A stretch of 64,000 nt of DNA from an uncultured Ruegeria sp. (GTDB lineage: Bacteria > Pseudomonadota > Alphaproteobacteria > Rhodobacterales > Rhodobacteraceae), in the NCBI RefSeq assembly GCF_947500045.1, contig NZ_CANMQQ010000004.1, positions 124,001 to 188,000 of the forward strand, read 5' to 3'. The position numbers were made by a program, and so were the translations under genes. Every line of letters begins with the position of its first letter. Position 1 is the first letter of the stretch. The notes under the pieces are model-generated. The model saw nothing but the letters and a program-made list of their open reading frames with translations, did no database searches and was not told the DNA's origin. Shown here in pieces: positions 27,431 through 36,694 of the stretch.

Positions 27431-27553
27431 TTACGCTATTGCAGAAGGTGCTGGAGCGGGGGATCACAAGGCGCTCTTGCATTCGGAGAACCCCTCTCCA
27501 TGACCTGCGCCGTCAGATTTCCCACAGGACCATGACGGTAAAGGATTGACTGT

Positions 27554-28729
27554 ATGACCAACGTAGTAATCGCATCCGCCGCACGTACGGGCGTCGGTAG
27601 CTTTAGTGGTTCGTTTGCGAACACCCCTGCACATGATCTGGGCACTGCCGTCCTAGAAGCGGTTGTCGAACGCGCCGGGATCGACAAGGGTGAGGTAAAC
27701 GAAACCATCATGGGTCAGGTCCTGACCGCGGCGCAGGGACAAAACCCCGCCCGTCAGGCGCATATCAATGCGGGCCTGCCGCAGGAAAGCGCCGCCTGGA
27801 GCATCAACCAGGTGTGCGGCTCTGGCCTGCGCGCTGTCGCACTGGGCGCTCAACACATTCAGTTGGGCGATGCCGACATCATTGCCGCGGGTGGTCAAGA
27901 AAACATGACCTTGTCACCCCACGCTGCTGCCTTGCGCGCCGGTCACAAAATGGGTGACATGAAATACATCGACACCATGATCCGCGATGGCCTATGGGAT
28001 GCGTTCAATGGCTACCACATGGGTCAAACGGCCGAGAACGTCGCCGAGAAATGGCAAATCAGCCGCGATATGCAGGATGAATTCGCCGTCGCATCGCAGA
28101 ACAAGGCCGAAGCCGCCCAAAAGGCTGGTAAGTTTGCCGACGAAATCGTGCCCTTCACCATCAAGACCCGCAAGGGCGACATCGTGATGGACAAGGACGA
28201 GTACATTCGCCACGGCGCAACCATGGAAGCCATGGCCAAGCTGCGCCCGGCTTTTGCCAAGGACGGTTCGGTCACAGCGGCAAATGCCTCGGGCCTGAAT
28301 GACGGTGCAGCGGCGACGTTGCTGATGTCGGCCGAGAACGCCGAAAAGCGCGGGATTGAACCGCTGGCCCGGATCGCATCTTACGCGACCGCTGGTTTGG
28401 ACCCGTCGATCATGGGTGTTGGTCCGATCTATGCCTCACGCAAAGCGCTGGAGAAAGCTGGCTGGTCCGTTGGTGACCTAGATCTGGTAGAGGCCAACGA
28501 AGCCTTCGCTGCGCAGGCCTGCGCGGTGAACAAGGACATGGGTTGGGATCCGTCGATCGTGAACGTAAACGGCGGCGCAATTGCCATCGGCCACCCGATC
28601 GGCGCGTCAGGTTGCCGGGTTCTCAACACCCTGCTGTTCGAAATGAAGCGCCGCGATGCGAAGAAAGGTCTGGCGACCCTTTGCATCGGCGGAGGCATGG
28701 GCGTCGCGCTGTGTGTGGAGCGCGACTAA
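27554..28729 (+). CDS. phaA: acetyl-CoA C-acetyltransferase (beta-ketothiolase)
   Basis: 391 residues. The acyl-accepting cysteine is C88 in [25 protein letters not shown] holds the catalytic histidine and CIGGGMG the second cysteine. It condenses two acetyl-CoA to acetoacetyl-CoA for PHB and for the ethylmalonyl-CoA pathway. AAGGA lies eight bases before the ATG. Unlike many phaAB pairs, a terminator and a 187-base gap separate it from phaB. Confidence 0.97.
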   Translation: MTNVVIASAARTGVGSFSGSFANTPAHDLGTAVLEAVVERAGIDKGEVNETIMGQVLTAAQGQNPARQAHINAGLPQESAAWSINQVCGSGLRAVALGAQHIQLGDADIIAAGGQENMTLSPHAAALRAGHKMGDMKYIDTMIRDGLWDAFNGYHMGQTAENVAEKWQISRDMQDEFAVASQNKAEAAQKAGKFADEIVPFTIKTRKGDIVMDKDEYIRHGATMEAMAKLRPAFAKDGSVTAANASGLNDGAAATLLMSAENAEKRGIEPLARIASYATAGLDPSIMGVGPIYASRKALEKAGWSVGDLDLVEANEAFAAQACAVNKDMGWDPSIVNVNGGAIAIGHPIGASGCRVLNTLLFEMKRRDAKKGLATLCIGGGMGVALCVERD

Positions 28730-28750
28730 GTGCGCTGAAAACTAATTACA

Positions 28751-28778
28751 AAAGGGCGTCCTCCGGACGCCCTTTTTT
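28751..28778 (+). terminator. terminator between phaA and phaB
   Basis: GGGCGTCC and GGACGCCC form a perfect stem with a TC loop (eight pairs at most), flanked by AAA and followed by TTTTTT. It lies 21 bases after the phaA stop, so phaB is expressed from its own promoter or by read-through. Confidence 0.9.
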
Positions 28779-28803
28779 GTTACAATCGGATCATATCCCT
28801 TAA

Positions 28804-28860
28804 ATGCGACAATATCGCCGGACAGAAAGACAAAATCTATCACGAAACGATATTGCGCAT
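28804..28860. repeat. inverted repeat in the phaB leader
   Basis: ATGCGACAATATCG at 28804-28817 is matched by the complement of CGATATTGCGCAT at 28848-28860, with one extra A in the left arm. The arms are 13-14 bases and the loop 30. It could fold in the phaB leader RNA or present two regulator half-sites. It lies between the phaA terminator and the phaB ribosome site. Confidence 0.55.
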
Positions 28861-28916
28861 CCTCAACTCTCAGAGTAACAGAATTACCAAGACGACTAAA
28901 TTTGGAGGAGTCCTAA

Positions 28917-29639
28917 ATGGCACGTACAGCACTCGTAACCGGCGGTTCCCGCGGCATCGGCGCAGCAATTTCCAAGGCGCTAAAAGCCGAAGGATACAAT
29001 GTTGCCGCCACCTATGCAGGCAATGACGAAGCCGCCGCAAATTTTACAGAAGAGACTGGTATCAAGACTTACAAATGGAATGTTGCGGATTACGACGAAT
29101 CCAAAGCGGGCATCGAAAAGGTTGAGGCCGAAGTTGGCCCGATCGATATCGTGGTTGCGAACGCAGGCATTACCCGCGATGCACCCTTCCACAAGATGAC
29201 GCCCGAACAGTGGCATCAGGTGATCGACACCAATCTGACTGGTGTGTTCAACACCGTACATCCCGTATGGCCGGGCATGCGCGAGCGCAAGTTCGGCCGC
29301 ATCATAGTGATCAGCTCGATCAACGGTCAGAAAGGCCAATTCGCGCAGGTGAACTATGCTGCGACCAAGGCGGGCGATCTGGGCATCGTGAAATCCCTGG
29401 CGCAGGAAGGCGCGCGCGCGGGCATCACTGCAAACGCGATCTGCCCCGGCTATATCGCGACCGAAATGGTGATGGCGGTGCCGGAAAAAGTACGCGAATC
29501 GATCATCGGCCAAATCCCCGCAGGCCGCCTGGGTGAGCCGGAAGAAATCGCCCGTTGCGTAGCGTTCCTGGCTTCGGACGATTCACAGTTCATCAACGGC
29601 TCGACCATCTCGGCCAACGGTGCACAGTTCTTCGTCTGA
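28917..29639 (+). CDS. phaB: acetoacetyl-CoA reductase
   Basis: 240 residues, SDR family. NADP site TGGSRGIGAAI at the N-terminus, NAGI strand, and the catalytic triad with Ser in VISSINGQ, Y147 and K151 in NYAATKAG. It reduces acetoacetyl-CoA to (R)-3-hydroxybutyryl-CoA, the PHB monomer. A strong GGAGGAG precedes the ATG. It is followed by a hairpin terminator. Confidence 0.97.
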   Translation: MARTALVTGGSRGIGAAISKALKAEGYNVAATYAGNDEAAANFTEETGIKTYKWNVADYDESKAGIEKVEAEVGPIDIVVANAGITRDAPFHKMTPEQWHQVIDTNLTGVFNTVHPVWPGMRERKFGRIIVISSINGQKGQFAQVNYAATKAGDLGIVKSLAQEGARAGITANAICPGYIATEMVMAVPEKVRESIIGQIPAGRLGEPEEIARCVAFLASDDSQFINGSTISANGAQFFV

Positions 29640-29662
29640 ACAAGTTGTATCAGAATGAAAAC

Positions 29663-29694
29663 GGGCCGGTCCAATCAGGACCGGCCCTTCTTTT
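29663..29694 (+). terminator. terminator after phaB
   Basis: GGGCCGGTCC and GGACCGGCCC form a perfect ten-base stem around AATCA, followed by TTCTTTT. It lies 24 bases after the phaB stop. Confidence 0.93.
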
Positions 29695-29720
29695 ATCCCG
29701 TAAGACCGCGCGCGCAGCGG

Positions 29721-29831
29721 TCAGCGGGAACCGAAAATCAATCTCCAGATGCTTCTGACCGCTTTGCCACGCTCGGAATGCGCCCTTTGAAAGGCACGCT
29801 GGACAGATGGATGGGTTGTCATCTCAATCAT
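29721..29831 (-). CDS. probable 36-residue basic protein
   Basis: On the minus strand an ATG at 29831 follows AAAGAGG by five bases and opens 36 codons; a second in-frame ATG is at 29822. The protein is basic, with the pattern VQRAFQRAHSERGKAVRSIW and a LIFGSR end: one amphipathic helix with Arg/His on one face and Phe/Trp/Ile on the other. This pattern feels like a class of short conserved Rhodobacterales proteins, but I cannot name it. The frame and ribosome site support it; short length keeps confidence moderate. Confidence 0.5.
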   Translation of the reverse strand: MIEMTTHPSVQRAFQRAHSERGKAVRSIWRLIFGSR

Positions 29832-29920
29832 ATTAGCCTCTTTCCCGGATCAGTTTCATTTGACTTAAATTGATATTGAGGCTTATTTTTCCTACGTACA
29901 AACGAGGATTTTCGAGGCTA

Positions 29921-29941
29921 CAGTTAAGGAAATTTTAACTG
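29921..29941. promoter_or_regulatory. inverted repeat overlapping the LysR ribosome site
   Basis: CAGTTAA and TTAACTG, perfect seven-base arms seven bases apart, end three bases before the ATG of the LysR gene. The placement over the translation start suggests autoregulation by the LysR protein or another repressor. Confidence 0.45.
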
Positions 29942-29943
29942 AC

Positions 29944-30891
29944 ATGAGTGACCGCCTACCCCCGCTGACAGCGCTGCGCGCCTTTGATGCCGCCGCGCGG
30001 CACATGTCCTTTGCCAAAGCCGCCGAAGAGTTGCACGTTACCCCGGCCGCGCTGTCCTTTCAGATCAAATCGCTGGAGGAGCACCTGGGGCAGCCACTGT
30101 TTCGCCGCCTGAACCGGGCCGTCGAACTGACCGAGACGGGGCGTACATTGGCCCCCGGTGCTGCAGAGGGCTTTGCAACGCTACAAACGGCATGGGCGGC
30201 GACACGCAGACTGCAGGACACCAAGACGCTAACCCTCACCGCTGGGCCGGCGTTGACTGCCAAATGGCTGGCCCCGCGGCTGTTTGAATTTGCACGCCTC
30301 CACCCGGATATCGAACTACGGCTATCCGCGTCGCTTAAAGTCGTGGATTTACGGCGGGATGATGTGGACGCGGCGATCCGTTTTGGAACTTCGGACGATA
30401 CAGACCTGGCTTCATATGCTGCCCGTCCAGATTGGGTGACGCCAATCATGACACCAGAGCTGTATGAAAGATTTCAAACACCGGATTCGCTTCGCGAGGC
30501 GCCGCTCATATTTGACGATTCGCTCTTCAACGTAGCGCCGGGCTGCGATTGGCCGTCGTGGTTCCGTGCCGTCGGAATGTCGTTTGCGCCGACAACGGGT
30601 ACACATTTTTCTCAGCCTGATCATGCCATTGATGCGGCCTGTGCCGGGTTGGGGGTCGCGTTGGGACGACGGCCATTGATTATCAAGGATGTACGCGAAG
30701 GTCGGTTGATTGCCCCCTTCAAAGTGGCTGTTCAGACCAAAGCCCGGTTCCGCTTTATCTGCCTACCAGAATCCAAAGATCGCCCGCAAATTGCGGCTTT
30801 CCGAGACTGGTTCTTTGCAGAAATCGAAAAAACCGCACATATGTGGGATGACTTCGAGATCATTCCCGAAAAGGAACTGAGATACTCATGA
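29944..30891 (+). CDS. LysR family transcriptional regulator, GcvA-like
   Basis: 315 residues. The opening PPLTALRAFDAAARHMSFAK and the winged helix AAEELHVTPAALSFQIKSLE are typical of the GcvA subgroup; the effector-binding domain follows from about residue 95. Its stop overlaps the DMT transporter start as ATGA, so it probably controls that exporter, and perhaps itself through the repeat at its start. The effector is unknown. Confidence 0.9.
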   Translation: MSDRLPPLTALRAFDAAARHMSFAKAAEELHVTPAALSFQIKSLEEHLGQPLFRRLNRAVELTETGRTLAPGAAEGFATLQTAWAATRRLQDTKTLTLTAGPALTAKWLAPRLFEFARLHPDIELRLSASLKVVDLRRDDVDAAIRFGTSDDTDLASYAARPDWVTPIMTPELYERFQTPDSLREAPLIFDDSLFNVAPGCDWPSWFRAVGMSFAPTTGTHFSQPDHAIDAACAGLGVALGRRPLIIKDVREGRLIAPFKVAVQTKARFRFICLPESKDRPQIAAFRDWFFAEIEKTAHMWDDFEIIPEKELRYS

Positions 30892-31754
30892 CCCGTTCTC
30901 GTGCGACCGCAATCGGCTTTGTCGCCGTATTGCTGTGGTCTCTGCTGGCCCTGTTCACTGTTGGCTCATCCCCAACACCCCCGCTGCTGCTGAACGCCAT
31001 TTGTTTTACAATCGGCGGCATTTTAGGCCTGATCTGGACCGCAGCGAACGGCGGACTTGGGCAATTGCGTCACATCGCGTGGACGACCTACCTTTTTGGA
31101 ACAATCGGGCTTTTCGGCTATCACGCACTTTATTTCTCGGCCTTGCGCATGGCCCCTGCGGCCGAAGCGGGATTGATCGCCTATCTATGGCCCTTATTGA
31201 TTGTCCTGCTGTCTGGCCTGCTGCCCGGAGAGCATCTGAAACCTGGCCATCTGATCGGGGCCTGCCTTGGCTTTGCCGGAGCGGCTGTCATCATCACTGG
31301 TGGCGGAAGTGCGGGGTTTCAAGCGCAACACCTGCCCGGCTATGGGCTGGCTTTGCTGTGCGCGCTGACATGGTCTGGCTATTCGGTTCTGTCGCGTCGG
31401 TTGGGCGACGTGCCTACAAGCTCGGTCGCGGTGTTCTGCATCTTGACGGCCATTGCTTCATGGATCTTGCATTTCGCAGTAGAAGAGACGGTCTGGCCGC
31501 AAAGCGTATTGAGCTGGGCCTCGACCGTTGCATTGGGTCTGGGTCCCGTTGGGCTGGCGTTTTATGTTTGGGATATTGGGGTCAAGCGCGGGGATATTCA
31601 AATCCTGGGCACCGCCTCATACGCGGCACCTTTGCTTTCCACGCTGGTGCTGGTTCTGGCCGGGATCGCCGCCCCGTCCTGGGGTCTGGCGATCGCGGCT
31701 TTATTTGTCACCGGTGGCGCTGCCATCGCGGCCCGCGCCAGCCTGAAGGCTTAG
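30888..31754 (+). CDS. EamA/DMT family exporter
   Basis: 288 residues, ten hydrophobic helices in two EamA halves. The start FVAVLLWSLLALFTVGSS and the GYHALYFSALRMAPAAEAG segment resemble the YddG group of amino-acid exporters. Co-translated with the LysR gene. Substrate not determinable; aromatic or other amino acids are a reasonable guess. The stop shares TTAG with the convergent DUF465 gene. Confidence 0.88.
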   Translation: MTRSRATAIGFVAVLLWSLLALFTVGSSPTPPLLLNAICFTIGGILGLIWTAANGGLGQLRHIAWTTYLFGTIGLFGYHALYFSALRMAPAAEAGLIAYLWPLLIVLLSGLLPGEHLKPGHLIGACLGFAGAAVIITGGGSAGFQAQHLPGYGLALLCALTWSGYSVLSRRLGDVPTSSVAVFCILTAIASWILHFAVEETVWPQSVLSWASTVALGLGPVGLAFYVWDIGVKRGDIQILGTASYAAPLLSTLVLVLAGIAAPSWGLAIAALFVTGGAAIAARASLKA

Positions 31755-31915
31755 GCCGACAGGCGCTCGATCTCTTCTTTCAGCTTCAGCTTCTGTTTCT
31801 TGAGCTGTGCGATATGGAGATCGTCGATACCAGGTGAGCGTTGCGCTTCTTCCACTTCAAGACCAAGAGTTTCGTGTTTCTTCTTCAACTCCGTCAAATG
31901 TGCGCTCACGCTCAT
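31751..31915 (-). CDS. DUF465 (YdcH-like) protein
   Basis: 54 residues from the ATG at 31915, preceded by AAGGAGG. It is almost wholly a charged helical hairpin: HLTELKKKHETLGLEVEEAQ, a proline-glycine turn, and IAQLKKQKLKLKEEIERL, which is the DUF465 signature. Function unknown; relatives are abundant small coiled-coil proteins. Its stop overlaps the exporter stop by four bases. Confidence 0.88.
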   Translation of the reverse strand: MSVSAHLTELKKKHETLGLEVEEAQRSPGIDDLHIAQLKKQKLKLKEEIERLSA

Positions 31916-32039
31916 GGCGGTCCTCCTTCTCTGGTTTGTAAGTGTCACGTAAGAAGTTGATCACATCATTTCCAGCCTGTCACGCTGCAGACGCACAGAA
32001 TCTGTAACAAATCCGACAAATTCGGCTGGTCATTGCCGA

Positions 32040-32807
32040 TCAAGCGAACAGCCCGGTCAACGCCGCCCCATCACGCAGCACGGCTGAAACCTGAGGAGTG
32101 TAGCTTTCGCCATCCTCAACGTGCCGGTCACCCGCATGCAGAACCAGCGGTGCATGCAACCGGAATGCAGCACGTCCACCTTTTCTGGCGCGCAGGATTA
32201 CCAGTTCAGCGGCACGATTCGCCCGGGGTGACAAGGGCAGAACCTCGACTGAGCCCAAGCGCCCAGCGCAGCCCGTCAGCAAGTCGGGCAGTCGATCCGC
32301 TTTCTGGATCATGTGCAGATACCCACGCGGAGCCAGCCGCCGGGCAGCGACATCGATCCAATCCTGCAACGGCGTGTTCTCACCCAACGCAACCCGTCGC
32401 CCCGCATCGGTCGCCGGGCTGTACGCGCCGGGGCGGTAATAGGGGGGATTGGCGATGACATGATCGAACTGCATCTGGCGCAGATCTTCTGGCAGGGCGC
32501 TCAGGTCGGCCTCAACTATGGTCAGGTTGGTATTTTCATCCGCGTTCCGGCGCGCCAGTTCCGCGTAGGCCGGTTGCAGCTCGACTCCCGTCGCCTGCAG
32601 CAGCGGTACGCGCGCCATCAGGCATTGGATCGCCGCCCCCGCCCCGCAGCCCAGTTCCAACACGAACTGGCCTGCGCATGCCGGGACCGAAGCCGCCAGC
32701 AAAACCGGATCGACCCCTGCGCGATATCCTGAGCGCGGCTGCCACAGACGCACACGGCCGCCCAGAAAATCATTGCAGGTCAAATCGCTGTCGGAAAAGC
32801 TGCTCAT
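32040..32807 (-). CDS. SAM-dependent methyltransferase, TrmN6-like
   Basis: 255 residues. SAM site VLELGCGAGAAIQCL, acidic loop GVELQPAY, and the catalytic NPPYY at about residue 122, the hallmark of N6-adenine methyltransferases; the N-terminus NDFLGGRVRLWQPRSGYRAG matches the tRNA1(Val) A37 methyltransferase family. Start overlaps the DUF2007 stop by four bases. Confidence 0.87.
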   Translation of the reverse strand: MSSFSDSDLTCNDFLGGRVRLWQPRSGYRAGVDPVLLAASVPACAGQFVLELGCGAGAAIQCLMARVPLLQATGVELQPAYAELARRNADENTNLTIVEADLSALPEDLRQMQFDHVIANPPYYRPGAYSPATDAGRRVALGENTPLQDWIDVAARRLAPRGYLHMIQKADRLPDLLTGCAGRLGSVEVLPLSPRANRAAELVILRARKGGRAAFRLHAPLVLHAGDRHVEDGESYTPQVSAVLRDGAALTGLFA

Positions 32808-33019
32808 CGCCCCAATGGGATCTCATTGTCGCGCATGACCCGTTCGGCACGGGTCAGATCGTCGGTGCGGACCATCAGACGGCGGGGGAAGATTCCGATG
32901 CCCCCTTCGAGGATGCTCATATTTACGTCCATCTGAAAGCAGTCTATATCCTCGCCCTTAAGAAGGGCAGTTGCAAAAGCCAGGATAGTCGGATCGGTGC
33001 TGCGCAATAGTTCTTTCAT
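32804..33019 (-). CDS. DUF2007 protein
   Basis: 71 residues: KELLRSTDPTILAFATALL, then DIDCFQMDVNMSILEGGIG and RRLMVRTDDLTRAERVM. This is the DUF2007 (putative signal-transducing, PII-like fold) pattern. Co-translated with the methyltransferase and divergent from the polyprenyl synthase gene, with 56 bases between the starts. Confidence 0.85.
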   Translation of the reverse strand: MKELLRSTDPTILAFATALLKGEDIDCFQMDVNMSILEGGIGIFPRRLMVRTDDLTRAERVMRDNEIPLGR

Positions 33020-33075
33020 GGGGGTGGATGTAAGGGCAAGGTGAGCCGGAAGTCGAGCCTTGTATCAGGAGTGTG

Positions 33076-34074
33076 ATGAGCATCAGCACAATCTCGAAAC
33101 CGCACGAGCGTCTGGCAGAGATGCTGGCGGGTGAAATGGCCGCGGTGAATACGTTGATTCGGACGCGCATGGCGTCGGAACACGCGCCGCGCATTCCCGA
33201 AGTGACCGCTCATTTGGTTGAGGCCGGTGGCAAGCGCCTGCGCCCGATGCTGACATTGGCTGCGGCGCAGCTGTTCGGGTACGCTGGCGACCATCACGTC
33301 AAGCTGGCTGCTACGGTCGAGTTTATTCACACCGCGACCCTGTTGCATGACGATGTCGTTGATGAAAGCGGGCAGCGTCGGGGTCGTCCGACCGCAAACC
33401 TGCTTTGGGACAACAAATCCAGTGTTCTGGTAGGTGATTACCTGTTTTCCCGCAGCTTCCAGTTGATGGTCGAAACTGGCTCACTTCGCGTTTTGGATAT
33501 TCTGGCCAACGCTTCTGCAACCATTGCCGAAGGCGAGGTGCTGCAGATGACCGCATCGACCGATCTGGGCACGGATGAAGGCGTGTATCTGCAAGTCGTG
33601 CGCGGCAAGACTGCTGCGCTTTTCTCAGCCGCAACCGAGGTGGGCGGCGTGATCGCTGGCGCGTCTGACAGGCAGATCAAGGCACTATATGACTATGGTG
33701 ACGCGCTGGGGATTGCGTTCCAGATCGCAGATGATTTGTTGGATTATCAAGGTAATAGCGCAGCGACGGGTAAGAATGTCGGTGACGATTTCCGTGAACG
33801 CAAACTGACCTTACCTGTGATCAAAGCCGTCGCCCAAGCGAGCCCCGAAGAATATGCGTTCTGGGAGCGCACGATCAGGCGTGGCCGTCAGGAAGAGGGC
33901 GATCTGGATCATGCCCTGTCACTGATGGGGAAATATGGCACGCTGGACGCGACCCGCGCGGATGCATTTGATTGGGCCGCCAAGGCCAAATCAGCGCTGG
34001 CGGCGCTTCCTGATCACGAGATTCGCATTCTGTTGGGTGATCTGGCCGATTACGTCGTTTCGCGCCTCAACTGA
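33076..34074 (+). CDS. all-trans polyprenyl diphosphate synthase
   Basis: 332 residues from the ATG at 33076; a GTG one codon earlier is too close to AGGAG at 33067-33071. First aspartate-rich motif LLHDDVVDES, second ADDLLDYQG, and GGKRLRPML. It builds the ubiquinone side chain (octaprenyl or decaprenyl; in this clade usually decaprenyl). It converges on ispE with an eight-base overlap: two steps of isoprenoid supply read from opposite strands. Confidence 0.94.
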   Translation: MSISTISKPHERLAEMLAGEMAAVNTLIRTRMASEHAPRIPEVTAHLVEAGGKRLRPMLTLAAAQLFGYAGDHHVKLAATVEFIHTATLLHDDVVDESGQRRGRPTANLLWDNKSSVLVGDYLFSRSFQLMVETGSLRVLDILANASATIAEGEVLQMTASTDLGTDEGVYLQVVRGKTAALFSAATEVGGVIAGASDRQIKALYDYGDALGIAFQIADDLLDYQGNSAATGKNVGDDFRERKLTLPVIKAVAQASPEEYAFWERTIRRGRQEEGDLDHALSLMGKYGTLDATRADAFDWAAKAKSALAALPDHEIRILLGDLADYVVSRLN

Positions 34075-34888
34075 GCATCGTCGCGCGGCACCACCAGCCG
34101 GGTTGCGCGGCACCGATCTCATAAGCGGCGAAATGAGCTGCCTTCAACGTGGGGTAAAGCGCGAAACAGGTTGAGCCTGAGCCCGACATGCGCGTCAGAA
34201 GCACATCTCGTGTATCGCGCAAAGCATCGATGACATCCGCAATACCGGGTGCCACGGATCGCGCAGGTGCCTGCAGGTCGTTTCGTTGACCCAGCAACCA
34301 ATCAGCACAGTCTTCTGGTGTTTTGAATCCGGGAATGTCTGCTGGCATCGGTGTGTTTTCACGGCTCCGCAAGGCGGAGAAGATTGCCCCAGTCGGCACT
34401 GTGATGCCCGGATTGACCAGAAGCGCAGGTAGGGGCGGCAGTGTGATCGGCTCAACCTTTTCGCCAATCCCCCGCATCCGCGCCGCTGTGGCTTGCATGC
34501 AGACCAGAACATCCGCGCCAAGCGACAGCGGTGCGGTTTCGGCCATCTCGATCCCCTGCGCGATAATAGTGCGCAAGACCGCCGCAGCGTCAGAGGACCC
34601 CCCGCCGATGCCGCCGCCATGGGGCAGGTGCTTTTCCAGATGAATACTGCCAGTCCATCCTATGGCTTCGGCGGCTTGCCATACCAGATTGCGATGACCG
34701 GTGGGAACACCGTTCGAAAACTCACCGGCAATCGAAAGCATCAGCTCGGGGCCGGATATAAGGTTCAAGCGATCGCCGATATCCGCAAAGGCAACAAGCG
34801 AATCCAGAAGATGATAACCATCTTCACGCTGGCCGGTCACGTGCAGGGTCAGATTGATCTTTGCAGGCGCAAATGCCTCAGCCTTCAT
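34067..34888 (-). CDS. ispE: 4-diphosphocytidyl-2-C-methyl-D-erythritol kinase
   Basis: 273 residues from the ATG at 34888. PAKINLTLHVTG and the GHMP glycine loop LPHGGGIGGGSSDAAA are diagnostic. It performs the fourth step of the MEP pathway to isopentenyl diphosphate. The start lies inside the last 11 bases of the TPR gene, so translation is coupled. Confidence 0.95.
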   Translation of the reverse strand: MKAEAFAPAKINLTLHVTGQREDGYHLLDSLVAFADIGDRLNLISGPELMLSIAGEFSNGVPTGHRNLVWQAAEAIGWTGSIHLEKHLPHGGGIGGGSSDAAAVLRTIIAQGIEMAETAPLSLGADVLVCMQATAARMRGIGEKVEPITLPPLPALLVNPGITVPTGAIFSALRSRENTPMPADIPGFKTPEDCADWLLGQRNDLQAPARSVAPGIADVIDALRDTRDVLLTRMSGSGSTCFALYPTLKAAHFAAYEIGAAQPGWWCRATMLS

Positions 34889-36590
34889 TGGCAACCTTCA
34901 GTGGTTCCCCGCCTTCCTCAACCAGAACGGCATCCAACCCAACCTCAATCTTGCGACGGATGCGTTCGGGATCGGCCTCACCGTCCGTATCTTCGGGATC
35001 AATGAAGGATAGGGCTCGTTTCCACTGGAATTCGGCCTCACGCGCGCGGCCGACGGCCCAATAGACATCGCCCAGATGATCATTCACCACCGGATCGACG
35101 GGCATCAGCTCAACCGCGCGCTCCATATGATCTACCGCTTCATCATATCGACCTAGACGGAACAGCACCCATCCCAGACTATCGACAATATAGCCACTAT
35201 CCGGGCGGGCCGAGACCGCGCGTTCGATCATGCCCAGAGCCTCGTCCAGCTTTTCCTTCCGTTCGACCAGCGAATAGCCAAGATAATTCAGCACCTGCGG
35301 CTGGTCAGGGTTCAACTCAAGTGCACGACGGAAATCAGCCTCGGCCTGTTCCCAATTCTTGAGGCGCTCATGGGAAATCCCACGGGCGTAGTGCAGGAAC
35401 CAATTGCTACCTGCACCTTCCTCGGTCAGGGCAATGGCTTTATCATACGAACTGACCGCGGCGACGTAATCTTCCTGCTGACGTCGAAGATCCGCCAATG
35501 CCACATGTACACCGGGTAAATCAGGGTTTTGAGCTGCAAGGTTTTGCAGCACTTCTGCGGCCGCATCTTTGCGATCTGAACGGCTGAGCACTTCGGCGCG
35601 GCCCAATTCAGCGGCATGATAGTCACTGCTGCCCGGAGGCACCTGCCGATAGACGTCAACAGCCAGATCATATTGCTCAAGCCCGTCCAGTAACTCAGCG
35701 CTCAGCAGGATCGCGTCGATATGGTCGGGGCGCAGGAAGGTCGCGGCCCGAACGTAGAGCAGAACATAGTCTTGCGACGCCTCGGCACTCAAAGCGGCAC
35801 CTACTGAATAGAACACTTCGGCCATGCCGTCCTGGGCTGATCGTACATGTGTGAAAGGCAGTGTTTCGCCCGCCGTCAGGCGTTGAACATACCCTTCTAT
35901 GGTTGGATCGCTTCCCGCAGCAAACACTTCGTCAAGGAACTGCAGCGCATCTTCGTTGCGATCCAATTGCGACAATACTTCGGCCCGCGACAGCGCCGCC
36001 CGCCGAGAAAACCGGGCGACCACACCGTTATCTGCCGTGAAAATTGCCTCAGCGCCTTCAATATCACCGACCGAAGCCAAGGCCAAAGCCTTGTGATAAT
36101 GCGCGAATTCTTTCAGACCTTCCTGGGTTGAGACAGCATCGAAATGCTCCATCGCTTTGGACATGGCACCTTGCGCCATATGGGTCCAAGCGATCAGCAA
36201 GCCATCAACCAGGGGGCCAACCCCTTGTGATTCAGGGTCACGGGCCAGAAATTCATCCAGCTCTCCGCTTGCCAGCAGATTGGCCGAGATCACCATACGG
36301 GCGGCCTGACTGGGCAGATCTTGCTCTTCTATAGCAAACGCAACCGGTAATGCGCGTTCGATTTCGCCAAGAGCCAGCCGCGCCACCACGACGTTCTCCA
36401 ACAGCCTTCCGTTTTCGGGATCAGCCTTCAAAGCCTCCGAATAATATCGTTCGGCGGCTGGATAGTCGCTTTGATATATCGCCTGCCGCCCTGCCAGATA
36501 CGATCCCGATCCGGTATCTGATACTGCCGGTAGCGCCATTGCCGAGCTGAGGATTACGGCCAGTGCCGCGCGTCTTATCGGGGAAACCAC
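34878..36590 (-). CDS. secreted TPR-repeat protein
   Basis: About 570 residues from a GTG at 36590 with AAGGCAGG upstream. A signal peptide (ALAVILSSAMALPAVS) is followed by a solenoid of TPR units, clearest at the C-terminal third (WEQAEADFRRALELNPDQPQ, YDEAVDHMERAVELMPVDP). Residues NYLGYSLVERK and VDSLGWVLFRLGRYDEA are typical of the NlpI/PilF-like periplasmic TPR proteins encoded before ispE in alphaproteobacteria. Likely a scaffold for envelope complexes; partners unknown. Confidence 0.87.
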   Translation of the reverse strand: MVSPIRRAALAVILSSAMALPAVSDTGSGSYLAGRQAIYQSDYPAAERYYSEALKADPENGRLLENVVVARLALGEIERALPVAFAIEEQDLPSQAARMVISANLLASGELDEFLARDPESQGVGPLVDGLLIAWTHMAQGAMSKAMEHFDAVSTQEGLKEFAHYHKALALASVGDIEGAEAIFTADNGVVARFSRRAALSRAEVLSQLDRNEDALQFLDEVFAAGSDPTIEGYVQRLTAGETLPFTHVRSAQDGMAEVFYSVGAALSAEASQDYVLLYVRAATFLRPDHIDAILLSAELLDGLEQYDLAVDVYRQVPPGSSDYHAAELGRAEVLSRSDRKDAAAEVLQNLAAQNPDLPGVHVALADLRRQQEDYVAAVSSYDKAIALTEEGAGSNWFLHYARGISHERLKNWEQAEADFRRALELNPDQPQVLNYLGYSLVERKEKLDEALGMIERAVSARPDSGYIVDSLGWVLFRLGRYDEAVDHMERAVELMPVDPVVNDHLGDVYWAVGRAREAEFQWKRALSFIDPEDTDGEADPERIRRKIEVGLDAVLVEEGGEPLKVANEG

Positions 36591-36694
36591 CAATTGCCTG
36601 CCTTGCTGTCGTTGCCTGAACGACAAGCTAGGGCTTTGGTGGGCCAGAGGCAATGGCAGAGCCTTCACGACCCCGCCAGTACCCATGTTCTCGC

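Larger units (their letters stand above)
29640..29943. other. 304-base gap between phaB and the LysR gene
   Basis: This is the only stretch over 300 bases without a long gene. It holds the phaB terminator (29663-29694), a probable 36-codon gene on the minus strand (29721-29831), an AT-rich stretch with possible promoters for both directions (about 29850-29920), and an inverted repeat against the LysR start (29921-29941). Confidence 0.7.

Noticed and set aside
27268..27549. Open frame between the EAL gene and phaA
   Set aside because: No ribosome site or recognisable protein pattern; it covers the promoter region and the candidate PhaR site.
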